Assembly: GCF_026672545.1 (NCBI RefSeq)
Contig: NZ_JAPPRJ010000005.1
Coordinates: forward strand, 1 to 64,000
DNA from: Rhizobium sp. SL86
GTDB taxonomy: Bacteria > Pseudomonadota > Alphaproteobacteria > Rhizobiales > Rhizobiaceae
Direction: 5' to 3'
DNA length: 64,000 nucleotides
In this document: piece after piece, positions 24,635 through 33,085 of the stretch
Position numbering within the stretch: position 1 is the stretch's first letter
Layout: each line of letters starts with the position of its first letter
Made by a program: the position numbers and the translations under genes
Notes under the pieces: model-generated
Told to the model about the DNA's origin: nothing
The model's database searches: none
Seen by the model: only the letters and a program-made list of their open reading frames with translations

Positions 24635-26986
24635 ATGAGCATCAAGACGGCAAATCTCGGTTTTCCCAGGATCGGCAGGAAGCGCGAACTGAAATTCGCG
24701 CTCGAAGCCTATTGGGCGGGCAAGAGCGATGAGGCGACCCTTCTTCAGGTGGCGCGGGATCTGCGCCACCGACACTGGAAACTGCAGCAGGAGCACGGGA
24801 TCGACATCATCCCGTCCAACGACTTTTCTCTCTACGACCATGTTCTCGACCATGCCGTGATGGTCGGCGCGATTCCGGACGGGTACGGCTGGACGGAAGG
24901 GCAGGTTTCGCTCGAAACCTATTTTGCGCTCGCGCGGGGCAAGAGGGCTGGCGACGCGGCCGATTGCGGCTGCGCGAACCCGCATGGCACCGGGCGGCCT
25001 GCGCTGGAGATGACCAAGTGGTTCGACACGAACTACCACTATCTCGTCCCGGAATTTCAGGCTGGGCAGGCTTTCTCGCTGACCGGGAACAGACCTCTCG
25101 ACGCGTTCCTGGAGGCCAGGGAGATCGGAATTCACACGCGGCCCGTGATCCTCGGTCCTGTGACCTTCCTCAAGCTCGGCAAGGCACGCGACGGTTCGGA
25201 TCCGCTTGATCTTCTTGACCGGCTACTCCCGGTCTACCGCCAGATGCTCGCCGAACTCCACGAGGCCGGTGCAGATTGGGTACAGATCGACGAGCCATGC
25301 CTGGCGCTCGATCTCACCGACAAGGCGCGCGATTGCCTGACGCGGGCCTTCTCGGCTCTCGCTCAGGCGGTTCCAGATCTCTCCGTGATGGTCGCGAGCT
25401 ATTTCGGGGCCTACGGCGACAATCTGGAGGCAGCACTCGCGCTGCCGGTGGATGGTGCGCATATCGACGGGATCAGGGGTGCCGATGAGCTGAATCGGAT
25501 CGTGGCGAATGCGCCACCGCATCTCACCCTCTCGCTCGGGGTGCTCGACGGCCGCAACATCTGGCGCGCCGATCTGGATGCCGTTCTTCGCGATCTCGCT
25601 CCCCTGGTCGGGCAGCGCGCGGCGGATCGCCTGCAACTCGCCCCCTCCTGCAGCCTGCTGCATCTGCCTTATGACCTCGCCGACGAAACGGCGCTGGATC
25701 TCGAGCTCAGGGCCTCGCTCAGCTTCGCTACGGAAAAGCTCGAGGAATTGGCTGTGCTCAAACAGGCGCTGTCCGGCAACAGGGAGACCGTCGAAACTCG
25801 GATCGGAGCGTCGGTTCGGGCGGTCGCTATGCGCCGGGCATCCCGCAAGGTGCATGATCCGCTGGTCGAGGGGCGGTTGGCATCTTTGACGCCTGAGATG
25901 GCGAAGCGGACAAGTCCGTTCGCTGCGCGGAAGGCCGTTCAGGCCCATCATCTGTCCCTGCCGCCCTTGCCGACGACGACAATCGGATCCTTCCCGCAGA
26001 CATCGGAGGTCCGGGCAGCCCGCGCTGCGCACCAGCGGGGCGAACTCTCCTATATCGACTACCGTGCCTTACTCGAGCGGGAGACGGAAGCCGCGATCCG
26101 CTGGCAGGAGGACATCGGCATCGATGTGCTGGTGCATGGCGAATTCGAGCGCAACGACATGGTTCAGTATTTCGCCGAGCAGATGGACGGTTATGCCTTC
26201 ACCAGGAGTGGCTGGGTCCAGAGCTATGGCTCGCGCTGCGTGCGCCCGCCAATCATTTTCGGTGATGTGTCGCGACCACGCCCGATGACCGTGGACTGGG
26301 CCGAGTTTGCGCAATCCAAGACCGCAAAACCTGTCAAAGGCATGCTGACCGGGCCGGTGACCATGCTGCAATGGTCCTTCGTTCGGGACGACATCCCCCG
26401 TGCCGAGGTGTGCCGCCAGATCGCCCTTGCGATCCGCGACGAGGTGACCGACCTCGAGGCTGCTGGGATTGCGATCATCCAAATCGACGAGCCGGCGCTC
26501 CGGGAAGGCCTTCCGCTGCGCCGTGACGACTGGCAGTATTACCTCGAGTGGGCAACGGAAAGCTTCCGTCTGTCGGCCTCCAGCGTGGCAGACCAGACCC
26601 AGATCCACACCCATATGTGCTATTCCGAGTTCAACGACATCATGCCGGCCATAGTCGCGCTCGATGCCGATGTCATTTCTATCGAGACCTCCCGGTCGAA
26701 GATGGAGCTGCTCGATGTCTTCGGTGACACCAGTTATCCCAACGAGATCGGTCCCGGTGTCTATGACATTCATTCCCCGCGGGTCCCGACGGTGGAGGAG
26801 ATGGTCGAACTGCTGGAGGCGGCGGCCAGGCGCATCGATGCCGAGCAGCTGTGGGTCAATCCGGATTGCGGTCTGAAAACCAGGGGCTGGGCGGAGGTCA
26901 AGCCGGCACTCGCCAACATGGTCTCGGCTGCCCGCCTTCTTCGCAAGCGCATGTCCGAAACCGACGGGTGGAGGATCAGCGCATGA
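24635..26986 (+). CDS. metE: Cobalamin-independent methionine synthase
   Basis: A 783-residue enzyme that methylates homocysteine with 5-methyltetrahydropteroyl-triglutamate. The N-terminal half begins with NLGFPRIGRKRELK, the folate-side signature. The C-terminal catalytic half has TTIGSFPQT, HGEFERNDMVQYF, the zinc ligands in HTHMCYSEF (His, Cys) and NPDCGLKTRGW (Cys), and QIDEPALREG. Length is typical of the family. It is controlled by the riboswitch upstream, so it should be made when B12 is scarce and MetH is idle. Its stop overlaps the next gene (ATGA at 26983). Confidence 0.96.
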   Translation: MSIKTANLGFPRIGRKRELKFALEAYWAGKSDEATLLQVARDLRHRHWKLQQEHGIDIIPSNDFSLYDHVLDHAVMVGAIPDGYGWTEGQVSLETYFALARGKRAGDAADCGCANPHGTGRPALEMTKWFDTNYHYLVPEFQAGQAFSLTGNRPLDAFLEAREIGIHTRPVILGPVTFLKLGKARDGSDPLDLLDRLLPVYRQMLAELHEAGADWVQIDEPCLALDLTDKARDCLTRAFSALAQAVPDLSVMVASYFGAYGDNLEAALALPVDGAHIDGIRGADELNRIVANAPPHLTLSLGVLDGRNIWRADLDAVLRDLAPLVGQRAADRLQLAPSCSLLHLPYDLADETALDLELRASLSFATEKLEELAVLKQALSGNRETVETRIGASVRAVAMRRASRKVHDPLVEGRLASLTPEMAKRTSPFAARKAVQAHHLSLPPLPTTTIGSFPQTSEVRAARAAHQRGELSYIDYRALLERETEAAIRWQEDIGIDVLVHGEFERNDMVQYFAEQMDGYAFTRSGWVQSYGSRCVRPPIIFGDVSRPRPMTVDWAEFAQSKTAKPVKGMLTGPVTMLQWSFVRDDIPRAEVCRQIALAIRDEVTDLEAAGIAIIQIDEPALREGLPLRRDDWQYYLEWATESFRLSASSVADQTQIHTHMCYSEFNDIMPAIVALDADVISIETSRSKMELLDVFGDTSYPNEIGPGVYDIHSPRVPTVEEMVELLEAAARRIDAEQLWVNPDCGLKTRGWAEVKPALANMVSAARLLRKRMSETDGWRISA

Positions 26987-27804
26987 AACGGGAGTTCATG
27001 AGCGAAGGAGAGCCGGCCGGCGGGCCGGCTCCCACAACGCTGATCGATATCGTCTTTCCGGGTGCCACCAATCATCACGGCACGCTCTTCGGCGGAGCGG
27101 GCCTTTCCGCCATGGATCGCGTCGCCTTTATCGCTGCGACGAAGCAGGGGCGTGTTCCCTTCGTCACGGCATCTTGCGAAAGGGTCGAGTTCAAGAAGCC
27201 CGCCCATGTCGGCGAGATCGTGTCCTTCGTGGCGACGCCGATTTGGGCTGGTCGCCGCTCGCTGACGGTCGAGGTCGAGATGCTTGCGGAAGCGATCAGC
27301 ACGTGTGAGCGGCATCGCTGCACCCGGGGTGTCTTCCACATCGTCGCGTCGCTGGATCCGCCGCTCCGCGAGACCTGGTCATTGCCACCGCTGGCGACCA
27401 CGCATGATGTCCCGCCACCCGGAGAGGTCCGAATGGCGGATATCGTCTTTGCCGACCAGGCCAACAGTTCCGGCATGATGTTCGGTGGCGATGCGATCGC
27501 CTTCATGACCAAGGCCGCCTTCGTGGCAGCATCGAGATTGTGCCGGACGCTTGCCGTGCTGGCGTCCTCGGAGCGGCTCGACTTCCATCATCCGATCCGG
27601 GTGGGATCGATCGTCGAGGCGGTCGCCAGGGTCGTTTCCACGGGCAGAACGTCGATGACCGTCGAGGTTGAGCTTTGGTCCGAGGCGCTTCTCAGTGGCG
27701 AGCGCTGCCAGACGGCGAAAGGCCTTTTCGTCCTCGTGGCCGTTGACGAAAACCAAAGGCCTGTTCCGGTTATCCCCGATGGATTCGGCACAGGCGCATC
27801 ATAG
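26983..27804 (+). CDS. Acyl-CoA thioesterase, double hotdog fold
   Basis: A 273-residue protein with two tandem hotdog domains. The first is near IVFPGATNHHGTLFGGAGLSAMD, the second near IVFADQANSSGMMFGGDAIAFM, which is the fatty acyl-CoA hydrolase pattern (an Asn/Asp-centred motif then FGG). It would release free CoA from acyl-CoA. GGTGGAGG precedes the ATG, and the ATG overlaps the metE stop, so expression should follow the B12 riboswitch. The coupling with metE is unusual; relieving CoA trapped as propionyl- or methylmalonyl-CoA when B12-dependent mutase is idle is one possible reason. Confidence 0.85.
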   Translation: MKREFMSEGEPAGGPAPTTLIDIVFPGATNHHGTLFGGAGLSAMDRVAFIAATKQGRVPFVTASCERVEFKKPAHVGEIVSFVATPIWAGRRSLTVEVEMLAEAISTCERHRCTRGVFHIVASLDPPLRETWSLPPLATTHDVPPPGEVRMADIVFADQANSSGMMFGGDAIAFMTKAAFVAASRLCRTLAVLASSERLDFHHPIRVGSIVEAVARVVSTGRTSMTVEVELWSEALLSGERCQTAKGLFVLVAVDENQRPVPVIPDGFGTGAS

Positions 27805-27807
27805 CCG

Positions 27808-27836
27808 TTGACGCAGATTTAACCTCGTCTACTATA
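27808..27836 (+). promoter_or_regulatory. Promoter for the riboswitch-nrd transcript
   Basis: TTGACG at 27808-27813 and ACTATA at 27831-27836 are spaced by 17 bases, a good sigma-70 arrangement. Transcription would start about 7 bases further on, immediately before the cobalamin riboswitch. It sits just after the thioesterase stop, so the nrd genes form a separate unit. Confidence 0.6.
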
Positions 27837-27846
27837 TCTAGTGTTC

Positions 27847-28030
27847 GAGGTTCCCTTCGATTCGCATGCGGATCAGGGGCTAAGACGGGAATTCGGTAGC
27901 GGACATGAGGTCCGTGAAGCCGAGGCTGCCCCCGCAACTGTGAACGGCGAGTGCTTTCTCCATCAGGCCACTGGGATTAACCGGGAAGGCGGAGAGGGTG
28001 CGACGACCCGTGAGCCAGGAGACCTGCCTT
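27847..28030 (+). ncRNA. Cobalamin riboswitch upstream of nrdHIEF
   Basis: A second full cobalamin aptamer: GGGCTAAGACGGGAATTCGGT, GCTGCCCCCGCAACTGTGAACG, GGCCACTGGG, CCGGGAAGGC and GAGCCAGGAGACCTGCC at 28012-28028. About 260 bases of GC-rich leader separate it from nrdH. Control of a ribonucleotide reductase by B12 makes sense when the cell also has the B12-dependent class II enzyme NrdJ: high B12 would silence this class Ib set. The two riboswitches in this window also share a conserved block just downstream of the aptamer. Confidence 0.93.
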
Positions 28031-28289
28031 GATCGAAACGTCCGCCGGCGGGGTGTCCGGCAGGGTGCGGTTGATCGAGTCCGGGCGTCTCCGGGCCGGT
28101 GCCGTTCTCGCTGCCCCGTCAAATGTCTGCTTCGGGGTGAAGGCCATGAACATGTCATTCCAGATCATCGTTGATCCGTAGTCGTTTCGACTGCGGCCAT
28201 TCGCTTCGTCTTCTCCGCTTTTCCCTTTCTGCTCCGGGCTGAACTCAGTCCGGGAGGGTGCGTCTGCGCCCATCTTTCACGAGGAACCC

Positions 28290-28511
28290 ATGTCGATCAC
28301 CGTCTATTCCAAGCCCGCCTGCGTTCAATGCACCGCCACCACCCGTGCCCTCGATCGTCAGGGCATCGACTACACCGTCGTTGATGTCTCCGAGGATGCG
28401 CGAGCCTTCGCCCTCGTGCAGGAATTGGGCTACCGCCAGGTGCCTGTCGTCATCGCTGGTGAGCAGCATTGGGCAGGCTTCCGCCCTGATATGATCAGCG
28501 CGCTCTCCTGA
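28290..28511 (+). CDS. nrdH: Glutaredoxin-like protein NrdH
   Basis: A 73-residue redoxin with the CVQC active-site pair in SKPACVQCTATTRALD and the NrdH-type end YRQVPVVIAGEQHWAGFRPDMI. NrdH supplies electrons from thioredoxin reductase to the class Ib ribonucleotide reductase NrdEF. Length and gene order (H-I-E-F) are standard. Expression should be under the cobalamin riboswitch. This gene is intact even though nrdE and nrdF are damaged. Confidence 0.95.
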   Translation: MSITVYSKPACVQCTATTRALDRQGIDYTVVDVSEDARAFALVQELGYRQVPVVIAGEQHWAGFRPDMISALS

Positions 28512-28521
28512 GGTCGGTGCT

Positions 28522-28920
28522 GTGGGCGGCCTCGTCTACTTCTCCAGTCGATCGGAAAACACCCGCCGCTTCGTCGAGAAGCTCGGGGGGGAGGCGCTGC
28601 GTCTGCCGATCGATGGAACGGAGGAGCCGCCCGTGGTCGAGGCCCCGTTTGTGCTTGTCACTCCCACCTATGGCGGCGGCGGTGACAAGGGGGCGGTGCC
28701 GAAAGCGGTCATCCGCTTCCTCAACAATCCAAGCAATCGCAGCCTGATCCGCGGCGTGATCGCGGCAGGTAACACCAATTTCGGCGAGGCCTATGGGCGC
28801 GCCGGCAAGATCATCGCCGACAAATGTGGCGTCCCGCTTCTCTACCGGTTCGAGCTTCTCGGAACGCAGGAAGACGTTGCCGCCGTCAGACAGGGACTGG
28901 AACGATTTTGGACACGCTGA
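28522..28920 (+). CDS. nrdI: Flavodoxin-like protein NrdI
   Basis: A 132-residue flavoprotein. GGLVYFSSRSENTRRFVEKL forms the FMN phosphate loop, VTPTYGGGGDKGAVPKAVIRFLN is the flavin loop, and GVIAAGNTNFGEAYGRAG completes the family signature. NrdI activates the dimanganese-tyrosyl radical cofactor of NrdF. It starts with GTG 10 bases after nrdH and overlaps the probable nrdE start. It appears intact. Confidence 0.93.
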   Translation: MGGLVYFSSRSENTRRFVEKLGGEALRLPIDGTEEPPVVEAPFVLVTPTYGGGGDKGAVPKAVIRFLNNPSNRSLIRGVIAAGNTNFGEAYGRAGKIIADKCGVPLLYRFELLGTQEDVAAVRQGLERFWTR

Positions 28921-30650
28921 CCCACACAAAGACGGGCGCGCCGGCCGAGGCCACGCTCGATTATCACGCGCTCAACGCCATGCTGAACCTCTTCGATGAA
29001 GAGGGGAAGATCCAGTTCGACAAGGACCGGCAGGCGGCGAAGCAGTATTTCCTCGAGCACGTCAACCAAAACACCGTCTTCTTCCATAACCTGAGGGAGA
29101 AGCTCGATTACCTGGTGACCGAGGGCTATTACGAGCGTGAGGTTCTGGACCAGTATTCGTTCAACTTCGTCCGCGACCTCTTCGACGAAGCCTATGCGCG
29201 AAAATTCCGCTTCCCGACCTTCCTCGGCGCCTTCAAATACTACACCTCCTATACGCTGAAGACCTTCGACGGAAAGCGCTACCTTGAACGCTACGAAGAC
29301 CGGGTCTGCATGGTCGCGCTGACTTTGGCGCGCGGCAGTGAACAACTCGCCCGCGATCTGGTCGACGAGATCATCTCCGGCCGCTTCCAACCGGCAACCC
29401 CGACTTTCCTGAATGCCGGCAAGAAGCAACGCGGCGAACTCGTCTCCTGCTTCCTGCTGCGGGTCGAGGACAATATGGAAAGCATCGGGCGCTCGATCAA
29501 TTCGGCGCTCCAGCTCTCCAAGCGCGGTGGTGGCGTGGCGCTGTCACTCACCAACATCCGGGAGATGGGCGCACCGATCAAGCAGATCGAAAACCAGTCT
29601 TCCGGTGTTATCCCGGTGATGAAACTGCTGGAGGACAGCTTCTCCTATGCCAACCAACTCGGCGCGCGCCAGGGGGCGGGTGCCGTCTATCTGCACGCCC
29701 ATCACCCCGACATCATGCGCTTCCTCGATACCAAGCGCGAAAATGCCGACGAGAAGGTCCGCATCAAGACGCTGTCGCTCGGCGTCGTCATTCCCGATAT
29801 CACCTTCGAACTCGCGAAGAACAACGAGGACATGTATCTCTTCTCGCCGCATGACGTGGAGCGCGTCTATGGCGTGGCCTTTACCGAGATCTCGGTGACG
29901 GAGAAATATCGCGAAATGGTCGCGGATGCCAGCATCCGCAAGAAGAAGATCAAGGCGCGCGACTTCTTCCAGGTGATCGCGGAAATCCAGTTCGAGAGCG
30001 GTTATCCCTACATCATGTTCGAGGACACGGTGAACCGCGCCAATCCTATCGCGGGACGCATCTCCATGAGCAATCTCTGCTCGGAAATCCTGCAGGTGAG
30101 TGAGGCAAGCCAGTTCGACGAGGACCTGTCCTATTCGCAAATGGGCAAGGACATCTCCTGCAATCTCGGCTCGCTGAACATTGCCTCTGCCATGGACAGT
30201 GCCGACTTTGCCCGGACCATTGAGACCTCGATCCGGGCGCTGACGGCCGTCTCGGAGATGAGCAACATCATGTCGGTTCCATCGGTTGCCAAGGGTAATG
30301 ACGACAGCCACGCGATCGGTCTCGGCCAGATGAACCTCCATGGCTATCTCGCCCGCGAGCGCATCTTCTATGGTTCGGAAGAGGGCGTCGATTTCACCAA
30401 CATCTACTTCTATACGGTGACCTATCACGCGCTCAGGGCATCGAACCGCCTGGCCGTCGAGAAGGGCCGAAGCTTCAAGGGCTTCGAGTCCTCGAAATAT
30501 GCGACGGGCGAGTATTTCGACAAATACACAGAGCGCGAATGGAAACCGGCGACGGAGAAGGTGACCGACCTCTTCGACAAGGCCGGCATCCATATTCCGA
30601 CGCAGGAAGACTGGGCGGAACTAAAGGCCGCCGTCATGGCAGGTGGTCTC
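28908..30650 (+). pseudogene. nrdE: Class Ib ribonucleotide reductase large subunit, C-terminally truncated by deletion
   Basis: About 581 codons of NrdE from a probable TTG start (MDTLTHTKTG), which overlaps the nrdI end. The ATP-cone-free N-terminus, the catalytic cysteines in LVSCFLLRVEDN and DISCNLGSLN and the NLCSEI triad are all present. At AAVMAGGL the homology stops. The normal continuation (the PPTGSIS phosphate loop, the radical-transfer tyrosine pair and the C-terminal Cys-X2-Cys, about 135 residues) is missing, and the frame ends at 30668 after a few nrdF-derived codons. The active site cannot be completed, so the product should be inactive. Confidence 0.85.
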
Positions 30651-31269
30651 GACGCCGGATGTCGATGATGCCTATCGCTGGTCGGAGGAAAACGAGTTCC
30701 TGCAGAAGAAATCCGCACTGATCATGGAGCAATATGATGGCGCCGATCTCCTGAAAAAGAAGGTGGCGTCCGTCTTCCTCGAAAGCTTCCTCTTCTATTC
30801 CGGCTTCTATCTGCCAATGTACTGGTCGAGCCGCGCCAAGCTCACCAACACCGCCGACCTCATTCGCCTGATTATCCGCGACGAGGCCGTGCACGGTTAT
30901 TACATCGGCTACAAATTCCAGCGCGCGCTGGAGCGCGAGCCGGAGGCGCGCCGGCAGGAGATCAAGGACTTCGCTTTCGATTTGATGCTCGAACTCTACG
31001 ACAACGAGGCGCGTTACACGGAAGACCTCTATGACGGCGTCGGCCTGACCGAGGACGTGAAGAAGTTCCTGCATTACAATGCCAACAAGGCGCTGATGAA
31101 CCTCGGCTACGAGGCGCTCTTCCCGCCGGAGGCCTGCAAGGTCAATCCGGCGATCCTCTCGGCGCTCTCGCCCAATGCCGACGAGAACCACGACTTCTTC
31201 TCCGGGTCCGGCTCATCTTACGTCATCGGCAAGGCGGTCGCGACCGAGGACGAAGACTGGGATTTCTGA
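30647..31269 (+). pseudogene. nrdF: Class Ib ribonucleotide reductase small subunit, N-terminally truncated
   Basis: The frame resumes at STPDVDDAYRWSEEN, about residue 110-115 of a normal 320-residue NrdF, and runs to the intact C-terminus DEDWDF. The metal ligands still present are in FLESFLFYSGF (Glu) and IRDEAVHGYY (Glu, His). The N-terminal ligands and the radical tyrosine are gone. A GTG at 30643 could start translation, but the product would lack half the metal site. I infer one in-frame-independent deletion of roughly 0.8 kb spanning the nrdE 3' end and the nrdF 5' end. Confidence 0.85.
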
Positions 31270-31684
31270 CGTGGGACGCGAGCTTCCGGCCATCCGGCCA
31301 TAGCGGGCGGAAATCATTTCCGCTTCGCCTCTTCGAGGTCTTGCGCGCACTAGCCGAAAGTCGGACGACGCTGGACTGTTGTTGGCCTCTCCGGCCAAGC
31401 GTCTACTTACAGGGTTCGTCCGACAGAAGCGGACTGTCCCCTCACGGTCCAATTCCAGCCTGCACCCTCGAAGTAGTCCATGGCTCCTATTGGCGCAAAT
31501 CGGAAGACAACACCAAAGACTGACCAAAGCCTAAGATTCTTACCATCCGCTGTCGGAATTTAGCCTTCAAAACCCGTAAAACCCTGTATTGCAACAGGAA
31601 ATCGCGGAAAAAAACGGCTGACAAGTCGCATGCTCCGAGAGAGCCCGTGCGCCGACTTCCTGCGCCTGTCTCGCCTCACTGACG
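31270..31684. other. Intergenic region between nrdF and repC ends
   Basis: These 415 bases separate two convergent genes. A perfect inverted repeat GCGGAAAT-C-ATTTCCGC at 31307-31323 lies 38 bases after the nrdF stop but lacks a T-run. A 19-base sequence at 31607-31625 is repeated exactly at 34143-34161. No protein-coding gene is supported. Confidence 0.5.
31607..31625. repeat. 19-base direct repeat, copy 1 (downstream of repC)
   Basis: GAAAAAAACGGCTGACAAG is identical to the copy at 34143-34161. On the rep coding strand each copy lies downstream of a rep gene: this one 60-78 bases after the repC stop, the other 5-23 bases after the repA stop, and each reads as CTTGTCAGCCG followed by a T-run. 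Confidence 0.6.
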
Positions 31685-32929
31685 TCAAGCAGTCCTTCGA
31701 TTTCCCGGGTCATTCACTTTCATGAGAGCCATCAACATCGGACCCAGCGAAAACTCCCCACGTTCAGAGCGCCTGGTGAGATCCCGCAGATAGCCGCCGG
31801 CAGATGTTATAAAGTTCGATCGTTCGAGTATGGAAGCCATGGCCACCGCGGCATTTTCCGGCCCCATCGCGCTGCACGCCTCCTCGTAGGCTGACGGACT
31901 GACGCCGAGCATGGAGCGCACCACGACGGCGGCCTTCATGAGCTCGCGCCAGTTTTCTATACGGCCGCCGGGACCATAGTCGGCAATCTGCGGGCAGGCC
32001 CGAAGTACCATCCCGAGTGGGAAGGTCTTTATTGGCTCTGGCTTGGCCTTCGTTCCCCCATTCGCCTCGCTCTTGGCCTGACGTTCATCCTCGGGGTTTC
32101 CGCCCTGCTCTTTTTCAGAGCTAGGTTCAAGTTCATAGATAGATTCGGTATTTGAATTTTGTATGTACCGGTCATTCTGAACTGCATTGCCATTCATATT
32201 CTCAGATTTTAGCTGCATTTCCAGGATGTTCAGGATCTCTGCCCGAAGCAGCTGCATTTCATCGAGTGCGAGTTCGAGCTGGCCTTTCTCCGGATAGCGT
32301 GGAAGGCGCGCAAGAATGTCGACATAGACCGCTTCTACCTGTCCCCAGTTGCCGGGCGCGCCCTCCTCCACCGCAGCTGAGATGAGCTTGCGCACGTCTC
32401 GCCGGCAGATCGTAAGAGCTTCTTTTGTCCGCCGGAGCCGTGTTCGCTCCGCAGCGACATCCTGTGCGATTTGCGCAAGTTCATGGGCGCGAGCCAGAAG
32501 AGGGGTCAGATCGAAGCCGTAAGCCTGCTCTACTTCACCGTCACGACTGCGATGCGCGTATCGCTTCCCGTTGGGACTATCGCGGCGCAAGATGAGCCCG
32601 GCCTCGACAAGTGCCGCGAGTTGCCGCCTGAGTGTGCTTTCCGTGATCCCGTGAGCGCGAACCGATAGCTGCGCATTGGATGGGAAAACGACAAGCAAGC
32701 GGCTCCAATCGAGCTCCCCGTGCGGGTAAAATGTCAATAGGGCATCGAGAACGGCCAAGGCCCGATCCTGAAGTCCAAGGCGTTCTCGCGCCTCGCAGAC
32801 ATCGCGAAACACTTTCCACTTGTCAATCCGCGTGTTGTGATCCGGATCCTTGATCGCCATCTGTCTTCTAACCAGGGCAAGCGACATCGACCGCCGCCCA
32901 AAGGGCGTCGTCACATCTCCCGTTTGCAT
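31685..32929 (-). CDS. repC: Plasmid replication initiator RepC
   Basis: A 414-residue initiator of repABC plasmids. It has the characteristic N-terminus (TPFGRRSMSLALVRRQMA, DKWKVFRDVCEARERLGLQDRALAVLDALL), a winged-helix DNA-binding region (ITESTLRRQLAALVEAGLILRRDSPNGKRYA), a variable charged linker, and a C-terminal conserved domain (YGPGGRIENWRELMKAAVVVRSMLGVSPSAYEEA). In this plasmid type the origin lies inside repC. It follows repB in the same direction and its level is set by the counter-transcribed RNA between them. Confidence 0.96.
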   Translation of the reverse strand: MQTGDVTTPFGRRSMSLALVRRQMAIKDPDHNTRIDKWKVFRDVCEARERLGLQDRALAVLDALLTFYPHGELDWSRLLVVFPSNAQLSVRAHGITESTLRRQLAALVEAGLILRRDSPNGKRYAHRSRDGEVEQAYGFDLTPLLARAHELAQIAQDVAAERTRLRRTKEALTICRRDVRKLISAAVEEGAPGNWGQVEAVYVDILARLPRYPEKGQLELALDEMQLLRAEILNILEMQLKSENMNGNAVQNDRYIQNSNTESIYELEPSSEKEQGGNPEDERQAKSEANGGTKAKPEPIKTFPLGMVLRACPQIADYGPGGRIENWRELMKAAVVVRSMLGVSPSAYEEACSAMGPENAAVAMASILERSNFITSAGGYLRDLTRRSERGEFSLGPMLMALMKVNDPGNRRTA

Positions 32930-32988
32930 TTTTCTCTCACCTTTCTTCAGGCAAAAGAAATCCGCTCACCAAAATGGCGCCAAGACTC

Positions 32989-33017
32989 TTGACTGTGATT
33001 CCGGGAAATGCGATTCT
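32989..33017 (+). promoter_or_regulatory. Promoter of the repABC counter-transcribed RNA
   Basis: TTGACT at 32989-32994 and GATTCT at 33012-33017 with a 17-base spacer, on the strand opposite repC and at the conserved position in the repB-repC gap. Confidence 0.6.
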
Positions 33018-33023
33018 CGATCC

Positions 33024-33080
33024 TGCTAGAGATGACGAGAGAGGCTTCCACGGTTCGCCGTTTGGGGGCCTTTTTCTTTT
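33024..33080 (+). ncRNA. Counter-transcribed RNA (ctRNA, incompatibility RNA) of repABC
   Basis: A short antisense RNA to the repC leader. It starts about 7 bases after the -10 box at 33012 and ends in a strong intrinsic terminator: stem AGGCTTCCACGG, loop TTCG, stem CCGTTTGGGGGCC, then a T-rich run at 33071-33080. This sequence and position match the ctRNAs of rhizobial repABC plasmids. Those RNAs pair with the repC mRNA leader and limit RepC synthesis, fixing copy number and incompatibility. The ends are estimated from promoter and terminator positions. Confidence 0.8.
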
Positions 33081-33085
33081 GCGGT

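Noticed and set aside
29544..30593. 349-codon minus-strand frame opposite nrdE
   Set aside because: Shadow of nrdE with no recognisable domain; the sense strand encodes conserved ribonucleotide reductase motifs.
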